A stretch of DNA of 29,407 bases. It comes from a bacterium (lineage in GTDB: Bacteria > CSSED10-310 > JAJRTK01). Shown one piece after another: positions 1-5,473 of the stretch. Every line of letters begins with the position of its first letter. The first letter of the stretch is position 1. The translations under genes were made by a program, and so were the position numbers. The notes under the pieces are model-generated. The model saw nothing but the letters and a program-made list of their open reading frames with translations, had not been told where the DNA came from and made no database searches. The stretch is from positions 1 to 29,407 of the forward strand of contig JAJRTK010000456.1 in NCBI GenBank assembly GCA_024278345.1, read 5' to 3'.

Positions 1-693
1 GGCAGGGACAATCTGCTCGAGTTCCTCATTTACGGCCAAGCGTAGACTCTGGAAAACACGAGTTGCCGGGTGGATTCTCCACCGGCCCTTCTTCCTGGGC
101 ACGACCCTGGCTACGAGCGCGGCGAGGTCCAGTGTGCGTCGAAGAGGGGAGCTTTTTCGCCGGCGGACGATGGCCGCTGCGATCCTGCGAGAATATCGTT
201 CCTCGCCGTACTTCCAAAAAATCTCGGCCAACTGCTTTTCCGAGAGATTTTCCAGCAACTCCGCCGCCATCTTTGGGGCATCAGGACCCATTCTCATGTC
301 CAGCGGCCCATCCTGATGAAATGAAAACCCCCGCTCCGGACGATCCAACTGCATGGATGAAACCCCGAAATCCAACAGCACCCCGTCGAGCCACTCCCAA
401 TCCATCCCATGGAGAAACGCGGCCAAATCCCCCATTGGGCACTGTGCCAGCTTCACCCTGCACGAGGCCTCCGCCAATCTGGAGCGGGCAATGCTCAAGG
501 CCTCTGGGTCCCGGTCCAAGCCCAGCAACAGACCGCCGTGCCCCAACGCCTTCCCCAAGACCTTGGCATGCCCGCCAAGCCCCACGGTGCAATCCAACAG
601 CACTCCGCCATGAAGGACCGGTGCCAACAGTTCCTCCACCTCCCGCACCATCACCGGGCGATGAAAATCCCCATCTGTACGGTCGGTAACCAC
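1..693 (-). CDS. rsmH: 16S rRNA (cytosine(1402)-N4)-methyltransferase RsmH, 3' end cut by window edge
   Basis: RsmH methylates N4 of C1402 in the decoding centre of 16S rRNA, using SAM, in the cytoplasm. The visible 231 codons carry the SAM-binding motif DCTVGLGGHA, then LLLGLDRD, the family signature VLLDFGVSSMQLDRPERGF followed by DGPLDMRM, and HPATRVFQSLRLAVNEEL near the window edge. The last part of the protein lies outside. It directly follows mraZ, as in most bacterial division clusters. I chose GTG at 693 because GGAAGGA sits 6-7 bases upstream and the protein then begins like known RsmH (DFHRPVMVREV). The frame is open further up to an ATG at 780 that overlaps the mraZ stop as TAATG; that start would add 29 residues resembling a signal peptide, which is odd for a cytosolic rRNA enzyme. 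Identity is near certain; only the start is open. Confidence 0.95.
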   Translation of the reverse strand, partial: MVTDRTDGDFHRPVMVREVEELLAPVLHGGVLLDCTVGLGGHAKVLGKALGHGGLLLGLDRDPEALSIARSRLAEASCRVKLAQCPMGDLAAFLHGMDWEWLDGVLLDFGVSSMQLDRPERGFSFHQDGPLDMRMGPDAPKMAAELLENLSEKQLAEIFWKYGEERYSRRIAAAIVRRRKSSPLRRTLDLAALVARVVPRKKGRWRIHPATRVFQSLRLAVNEELEQIVPA

Positions 694-779
694 GGCCAAT
701 CCTTCCGCCCCGGCGACGTCAACGGGCACCGCGAGCAGCAATAGCTTCAAGACGAAAAGAAGGCTCGCAAATACCATCA

Positions 780-1226
780 TTAAAACCCGACCCGCGCCGC
801 GGCAAGCGCAAGATCCCGCGCCATGGCATCGTTCTGTTTGGCCTTGCTCCACGCCTTCTCTCGATCCCAAACCTGAATGTAGTTGAGCTTCCCAATGAGG
901 GTCACCTGTTCCTTGAGCTCTACCCGGTCCCGCAACATCTGAGGGATCAAGACTCTGCCAGAACCGTCCATGTTGCATTCATGCCCGTAAAACGACGCTT
1001 GGTAGACCAAGGCATTGTAAAAAACATCGTGAGAAGGGAGTTCCGCCAGCTTTGCCTCTACCTGCTCCCAACTCTTGAGCGGGTAAATCCGAAGATTATC
1101 CCGCTCGATACTCGACGTCAGGAACAAATGTCCGTCATAGTTCTTGATGAGGATCTCGCGGTACCTCGAAGGAAGTGACAGGCGCCCCTTCTCATCCACT
1201 CGATGATCGTACCTGCCACGGAACAT
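780..1226 (-). CDS. mraZ: Transcriptional regulator MraZ
   Basis: MraZ is a DNA-binding protein with two AbrB/SpoVT-like half-domains. It binds TGGGA-type repeats upstream of its own operon and tunes the division and cell-wall (dcw) cluster. The 148-residue length is typical. Both half-domain motifs are visible: FRGRYDHRVDEKGRLSLPSR at the N-terminus and NMDGSGRVLIPQMLRD about residues 85-100. The stop codon shares a base with a possible rsmH ATG (TAATG), so the two genes are one transcript. Autoregulation is supported by a TGGGA-N5-TGGGA pair on its own coding strand at 1283-1297, just downstream of the predicted -10. The start is ATG, with GGGG about 7 bases upstream and a purine-rich stretch further back. 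Confidence 0.97.
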   Translation of the reverse strand: MFRGRYDHRVDEKGRLSLPSRYREILIKNYDGHLFLTSSIERDNLRIYPLKSWEQVEAKLAELPSHDVFYNALVYQASFYGHECNMDGSGRVLIPQMLRDRVELKEQVTLIGKLNYIQVWDREKAWSKAKQNDAMARDLALAAARVGF

Positions 1227-1282
1227 GCGCTTGCCCCATCTCTTCCCTCAAAGCCTACCAAACTCTCTCCCGAGAAATAGCC

Positions 1283-1297
1283 TCCCACTTCATCCCA
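1283..1297 (-). promoter_or_regulatory. MraZ operator (two TGGGA repeats, 10-bp period)
   Basis: On the mraZ coding strand this reads TGGGATGAAGTGGGA, two direct TGGGA repeats spaced 10 bp. This matches the known MraZ recognition pattern TGGGN-N5-TGGGN. It lies 15 bp downstream of the predicted -10 hexamer, so binding there would be expected to block initiation. Only two repeats are perfect; I do not see a third in register. Confidence 0.8.
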
Positions 1298-1311
1298 CCA
1301 ACCCGAATCAA

Positions 1312-1341
1312 GCTATAACCCACCTTCTAAGGAGAAGTCAA
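1312..1341 (-). promoter_or_regulatory. Predicted sigma70-type promoter of mraZ-rsmH
   Basis: On the minus strand a -35 TTGACT (1341-1336) is separated by 18 bp from TATAGC (1317-1312). Five of six and four of six positions match consensus. The start site would fall near 1305, just ahead of the MraZ box and about 80 bp before the mraZ ATG. Confidence 0.6.
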
Positions 1342-1463
1342 GAAACACCCTAAAAAATAAAAGACATCCACCCTATCCACTAATTATAGAGAGACAGGCA
1401 CGCCCAGAAACACGATGACGAAAAACTCCATAACTCACTAATAGCAAAGCTTTTTTCATGAAG

Positions 1464-1478
1464 TGGGAGAAAGTGGGA
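1464..1478 (+). promoter_or_regulatory. Second MraZ-type box pair, opposite orientation
   Basis: On the plus strand this reads TGGGAGAAAGTGGGA, two TGGGA repeats at 10-bp spacing. The AAAG spacer is closer to described MraZ boxes than the promoter-proximal site. Its flank shares the 12-mer ATGAAGTGGGAG with the first site in inverted orientation, so the two form a long-range inverted pair about 170 bp apart. No convincing plus-strand promoter or gene start lies directly after it. It may be an upstream auxiliary site for looping or a remnant. Confidence 0.55.
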
Positions 1479-1879
1479 TAGTGTTCCCAAAAAACATCCT
1501 CCACCGCGATCCACTTCCCCTCCATTCACTTCCCGATCACGACATGAGAACCACTCCAGATTTGGGAGAAATGGCAAGAGAGTGGGTCGATGAAAGGCGG
1601 ATGGCAGTCGGCCGGATGGCCGCTGACAGGAGCGGACCTCAACCCCAAGGAGACAAAAACTTTCACAGTTTTCGAATCATTGGACGTTCCATCCGTCCGC
1701 CAAAGCGATGGGTGGTTCTCGCCAAAGAAGTAGAGCCCCCCTCCGAAGGGCGTAAAATTGGCGGGATGGGAGTGGTGCAAGCCTGGATTCGAGCCGCTCC
1801 ACGGGATTCACCGGGACACCGACAGGACCAAGGCCACGGAGGGTCAGGCCGGGAATTTCTGAACTCGCCCTTTGAAACA
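1479..1879. other. Gene-free spacer between mraZ control region and the FHA operon promoter
   Basis: About 400 bp between the second MraZ-type box and the promoter at 1880. Several frames are open on both strands, but their translations show no domain, no ribosome site of note and rich Arg/Pro/Gly composition typical of shadow frames in GC-rich DNA. I see no tRNA-like cloverleaf, terminator or strong repeat here. Confidence 0.5.
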
Positions 1880-1909
1880 TTGACAGGCCGGGCAATTCGA
1901 GGGTAGAAT
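1880..1909 (+). promoter_or_regulatory. Strong sigma70-type promoter for the FHA-SAM hydrolase-TPR operon
   Basis: TTGACA at 1880-1885, an 18-bp spacer, and TAGAAT at 1904-1909. This is a perfect -35 and a five-of-six -10, the best promoter match I found in the window. Transcription would start near 1916 and read into the rightward operon, leaving a 5' leader of 60 to 170 bases depending on the first gene's start. Confidence 0.7.
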
Positions 1910-2089
1910 GGGCCGCTACAGCCCTTTGGTGAAGCTTTTTCGCCCTCAATCCACCCTCCCCACAACCAAGAAGAAGCGATGCATCACCGTAGCCGGCGAG
2001 TCTCGGCAAGTCCTGTCCATCGGAAGATTTCCGTGCCCCAAGGCCAGGTTGGTCCACGGCTCGCGCTTCCCTCTGAACGAGAGGTCGGT

Positions 2090-3199
2090 GTGTCCCGTGG
2101 CATCGCAAGAGTCGCGGTCTATGGCTTTCTTCTGGTGTGGAGTTCGTTTCTTTCCGCGCAAGTTTCCGCCGCCCCCAACGTCGAGCGGATTACGTTCCTG
2201 ACCGATGGCCGCGTTGCAGCCCTTATCGATCCAGACGGGCTACAACTTTCCGCCGAAGCCATCGAGCTCTACCACGACGGCGAGCCCGTCACGCTCTTTC
2301 GTTTGGAGGCCGACGAATCAGGCCGTTATCGCCTTGCCTATCGAGCTCCCATTGTCTTGGGGTCTGGCATCCACCATGAACTCGTCATGAGCGGGGGCGG
2401 CTTGGAGGCCACCCAATCTTTGACGGTGGAATTCATCGAGGGTCGAGAGATTCAACCGTTTGGCCTGGACTCCCAGGGGCAATTGGTTTTCGAGGCATCT
2501 TTCGTTTACCGCTACTTCCCGATCCTCCTCACGGTGGTGGGCTTGATTCTCATCGCCGCGGCCCTCCGTCTATGGCAGCACGGTCGCGAAAAGCCCCTGG
2601 TGCGCTGCAACGTGTGTGGTGAAACACTGGAGCCGGGATTCGACCTGTGCGTTTACTGCACCAACCCTGGCGAACGCGGCAAAAAAGGGTTCAAAAGTGT
2701 CAAGCGGGTCCATGTTGAACATGGTGCCTTTGGCGCATCGACCGACCCCCTTCTCAGCCAGGGCTCCTCGCGTCCCCGCAGGCCGTCATCAGCCTCCCCG
2801 CCAAAGGGAAGAAGACAGCCTTCTCCTCCGCTCCCCAGCAAACCGGATTTCCAACCCTATGAAACCGATCCAGAGCTCCTGGGACTCCAACAGACGATGC
2901 TCCTTGAGCGTGCGCCATCCCTTCAAATCGTTGATGGCCCCGGGGCAGGCCGGCGCTTTGCAATCCGTGCGGACGAAATCACGCTGGGTAGCGGTCGCGA
3001 CGGAGATATAATCCTACTCGACCCTCGGGTCGCCCCACGGCATGCAAGGATCCTCTGCAAGGGTCCTCATTACGAAGTGGAAGACATGAGCCGCGGCAAA
3101 GGGCTCAAGCTCAACGGAAAACGCGTGCGCAGCGGTCGGCTCAACTTCAGTGATCGCATCACGCTGGGGAGCACCACGTTGCTCTTCCTCCCAGAATAA
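2090..3199 (+). CDS. Membrane-anchored FHA-domain protein with zinc ribbon
   Basis: With the GTG start at 2090 the protein has 369 residues: a Sec signal peptide (SRGIAR, a hydrophobic stretch, then QVSA), an extracytoplasmic beta-rich domain to about residue 140, a transmembrane helix (YFPILLTVVGLILIAAALRLW region), a zinc ribbon CNVCGETLEPGFDLCVYC, a Ser/Pro/Arg-rich linker, and a C-terminal FHA domain. The FHA core shows GSGRDGDIILLDPRVAPRHA and NGKRV; FHA domains bind phosphothreonine peptides. The layout suggests a sensor coupling an external domain to a cytosolic phosphopeptide reader; the ligand is unknown. GTG 2090 is preferred because GAGAGG precedes it and a clean signal peptide follows; an in-frame ATG at 1979 would add 37 Arg-rich residues. 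It leads an operon whose next gene starts 10 bp after its stop. Confidence 0.8.
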   Translation: MSRGIARVAVYGFLLVWSSFLSAQVSAAPNVERITFLTDGRVAALIDPDGLQLSAEAIELYHDGEPVTLFRLEADESGRYRLAYRAPIVLGSGIHHELVMSGGGLEATQSLTVEFIEGREIQPFGLDSQGQLVFEASFVYRYFPILLTVVGLILIAAALRLWQHGREKPLVRCNVCGETLEPGFDLCVYCTNPGERGKKGFKSVKRVHVEHGAFGASTDPLLSQGSSRPRRPSSASPPKGRRQPSPPLPSKPDFQPYETDPELLGLQQTMLLERAPSLQIVDGPGAGRRFAIRADEITLGSGRDGDIILLDPRVAPRHARILCKGPHYEVEDMSRGKGLKLNGKRVRSGRLNFSDRITLGSTTLLFLPE

Positions 3200-3209
3200 C
3201 GAGGATCCC

Positions 3210-4013
3210 ATGGCCAGGCGTAGTATTTCGCTGTTGACGGATTTCGGCTATCAAAGCCCTTACGTGGGCATCATGAAGGGCGTCATCTTCAACATCAACC
3301 CCGAGGCGACAATCATCGATCTCTGCCACGATGTATCGGCCCACAGCATTATCGAGGCGGCCTTCATCCTGGAACATAGCTACCGTTACTTTCCCTTGCG
3401 GACGATCCATCTTGTGGTGGTGGATCCGGGAGTGGGCACGGCGCGAAAGGCTATTCTGGCGGTGGGGGAACGAGCCTTCTACATTGCACCAGACAACGGC
3501 GTGCTATCTCTCGTCATCGCTAGCGACAACGTGCAGAACGTCTATGAAATATCCGAAGAACACTACTGGCTCACGCCCGTATCCGACACGTTTCATGGGC
3601 GCGACATCTTGGCGCCGGCAGCCGCCTGGCTCTCCAAGGGCCTCGACAGCAATAGCCTTGGGGATCGCATTGAAAGCCCGGTAAGCATCGATATCCCGGC
3701 GCCGCGGCCAGTGGGGAGTACGATCATTGGCGAAGTCATGCTGGTTGATCGCTTTGGAAACCTCATCACGAACATTCCGAAACGGGTCGTGGAACACATC
3801 ATGGAGAAGTACAAGATCTCCAGGTTCACCGTTAAAATCGGCAATGCGACCTCAACGCAGCACGTCACACACTTCGCCCAGGCGGTTCCGGGCAATCTTG
3901 CCAGCCTCTGGGGAAGCACCGAGAATCTCGAGATCACGGTCAGGGAAGAGCGAGCAGACACCCTTGCTGAAGCGGCCCCCGGTAGCGAGGTTGTTGTTCA
4001 ATTTCATCGCTAA
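3210..4013 (+). CDS. SAM hydroxide adenosyltransferase (DUF62 / SAM hydrolase family)
   Basis: This family cleaves S-adenosylmethionine with water or hydroxide to adenosine and methionine and is related to fluorinase and chlorinase. The 267 residues match the family from end to end. They begin SLLTDFGYQSPYVG, carry VVVDPGVGTARKA, and continue with DTFHGRDILAPAAAW and VDRFGNLITNI. The Asp-Arg-His triad associated with the hydroxide-using members is present as D72, R79 and H129, which argues for hydrolase rather than halogenase activity. ATG at 3210 follows GAGGATCCC, 10 bp after the FHA gene, so both are on one transcript. The physiological reason for degrading SAM beside an FHA sensor is not known. 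Confidence in the family is high; substrate is inferred. Confidence 0.92.
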   Translation: MARRSISLLTDFGYQSPYVGIMKGVIFNINPEATIIDLCHDVSAHSIIEAAFILEHSYRYFPLRTIHLVVVDPGVGTARKAILAVGERAFYIAPDNGVLSLVIASDNVQNVYEISEEHYWLTPVSDTFHGRDILAPAAAWLSKGLDSNSLGDRIESPVSIDIPAPRPVGSTIIGEVMLVDRFGNLITNIPKRVVEHIMEKYKISRFTVKIGNATSTQHVTHFAQAVPGNLASLWGSTENLEITVREERADTLAEAAPGSEVVVQFHR

Positions 4014-4088
4014 TCCGTCCGCAATCTTGTGGCTTCTTGTCAAGACTGGCTCGAATCTCGCTCGGCCCAGTTGGAAGGAGATGCTCCC

Positions 4089-4868
4089 TTGTTTCTTCGC
4101 AAGCTTTCGATGACCGGCCCCTTTTTGGCGTTTGGCCTCGTTGTGATCTTCACCGCCATCGGCTGCAGCGTTGGGAGCAAAAGGAACTTTCAGCAAGCGA
4201 GCATTCACCGGCGCCTTGGCGAAGCCTATCTTGGCCAGAATAACCCCGGCAAAGCCATGGCCGAGTTCCAAAAAGGTCTACGCCTCCTCCCCAAAGACCC
4301 GAACTTGCACCATGACATGGGCTTGGCATTCCTCTTCACAAAACAGTTTGACAAAGCGGAATACTACCTTCTCCAGACCCTCAAGCTCTCCGATTCCATC
4401 CCCGAAGCATACAACCACCTCGCTGTCGTCTACCTGAACCAGCATCGACCCAAAGAGGCTATCGAACAGCTCGAAAAAGCTCTCAAACGCCCTCGGTTCA
4501 CGGCAGTGAACAAGGCCTATCTGAATCTGGCAAGAGCCTACCTCGACCTTGGGCAACAAGAAAAAGCCATCGAGGCCTACGAGACATCCATCGAAAGAAA
4601 TCCGAATGATATCCGCGCCTATCTCCAGCTTTCCGATCTACGCCTCAAGCGCCAAGAATTTGCCAAGGCCGGACTCCTTGCCCAGCAAGCTTTGACGTTC
4701 TATCCGAAAAGCTATTTTGCGTGGTTTCGCGTGGGAAAAGCTATGATGGGACAGAATAAACCCCGGCAAGCGATGGAAGCCTTTCGGAATACTAGAGAGC
4801 TGGCTCCGTCAGACAGCGAGGAAACCAAGACGGCGACCTACTACCTAAGACTTCTGGGGCGTCGTTAG
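4089..4868 (+). CDS. TPR-repeat lipoprotein, Tgl/PilF-like
   Basis: With a TTG start at 4089, eight bases after GGAAGGAG, the protein has 259 residues. It opens with a basic n-region (FLRK), a hydrophobic stretch and a lipobox-like AIGC, so it is probably a lipoprotein. The mature part is a string of tetratricopeptide repeats, for example AYLGQNNPGKAMAEFQKGL and AYLDLGQQEKAIEAYETSI, with about six units. Tgl/PilF/PilW lipoproteins of similar size and architecture help assemble the type IV pilus secretin. The pilin-like genes that follow make that a reasonable role, but TPR lipoproteins serve many complexes and the assignment is by analogy. An upstream in-frame GTG at 4029 would add 20 residues before the signal and is less likely. 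It ends the rightward operon, 75 bp after the SAM hydrolase, and converges on the pseudopilin gene. Confidence 0.75.
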   Translation: MFLRKLSMTGPFLAFGLVVIFTAIGCSVGSKRNFQQASIHRRLGEAYLGQNNPGKAMAEFQKGLRLLPKDPNLHHDMGLAFLFTKQFDKAEYYLLQTLKLSDSIPEAYNHLAVVYLNQHRPKEAIEQLEKALKRPRFTAVNKAYLNLARAYLDLGQQEKAIEAYETSIERNPNDIRAYLQLSDLRLKRQEFAKAGLLAQQALTFYPKSYFAWFRVGKAMMGQNKPRQAMEAFRNTRELAPSDSEETKTATYYLRLLGRR

Positions 4869-4879
4869 AGACGGGAATC

Positions 4880-5473
4880 TCATGACGAGGATGCCGTGGC
4901 ACCTCCATCGGCAGGCGGCCCTTTGACGGAATTCACGGGGGGGAAAACGCTACGATCCGCGCCGAAAACTCCAGGTTCGGGTGAGACAGGGACGGCCTGA
5001 AAACTACGCCTCGCTGAAAACAGTCCATGGAAAAGCAGAGGCTCATGCAAGGTGCCATCCCAGGGCTGGGCTTCGGAAAAATCGGGACTTCCCGTGTAGT
5101 AGTCCCGGCGCATGGCCACACCTTGCGTGGGAGCCGTGTAGGTTCCCAACCAACCATCGTCAGGTCCAATAGAAACCTTGCCCTGTCCGCAGTCGATCTC
5201 CATGATCCAGGCGCCGGCTTCTGTCAAAGCTCCGAATCGAGCGCGATCCAAGAAGGACAAAAGGCGAGCCCGGTCCCCTCGGAGATCTGCCAAGCGGCCT
5301 CCCATCATCGAGGTTCCGACGACTGTAACAGCGGCCAAGATCGCCAAAATCGCCACCGCAATGAGAAGCTCGAGCAGCGCAAACCCCGCTCTCCTCCATG
5401 GAGGGGAGATCCCCTTGAGGAGGCACATGAGCGGGCTCACACGCTGAGTGGAATACTGCTGAAAACTCCGCAT
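4880..5473 (-). CDS. Pseudopilin with prepilin N-terminal methylation motif (GspH/FimT-like)
   Basis: The 197-residue product has a 30-residue basic leader ending in Arg-Arg-Ala-Gly, then FALLELLIAVAILAILAA. Gly at the cleavage site, Phe at +1 and Glu at +5 are the prepilin peptidase and methylation signature, followed by the hydrophobic helix. The C-terminal domain is moderately long and ends in a Pro/Ala/Ser-rich tail. It would be processed by a PilD-type peptidase and join a type IV pilus or type II secretion pseudopilus as a minor subunit. The ATG overlaps the stop of the upstream PATAN-type gene (TGATG), which implies translational coupling. It runs tail to tail with the TPR lipoprotein. 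A more exact subunit name is not justified by sequence alone. Confidence 0.82.
   Translation of the reverse strand: MRSFQQYSTQRVSPLMCLLKGISPPWRRAGFALLELLIAVAILAILAAVTVVGTSMMGGRLADLRGDRARLLSFLDRARFGALTEAGAWIMEIDCGQGKVSIGPDDGWLGTYTAPTQGVAMRRDYYTGSPDFSEAQPWDGTLHEPLLFHGLFSARRSFQAVPVSPEPGVFGADRSVFPPVNSVKGPPADGGATASSS

Noticed and set aside
63-689. Plus-strand open frame of 208 codons at the left edge
   Set aside because: It is opposite rsmH, whose motifs are clear, and its translation is a Pro/Arg/Ser-rich run.
1463-1906. Possible small gene (147 codons) downstream of the second MraZ-type box
   Set aside because: Its start lies at the box itself, composition is Arg/Gly/Pro-rich, no motif is visible, and the strong promoter at 1880 is inside its 3' end.
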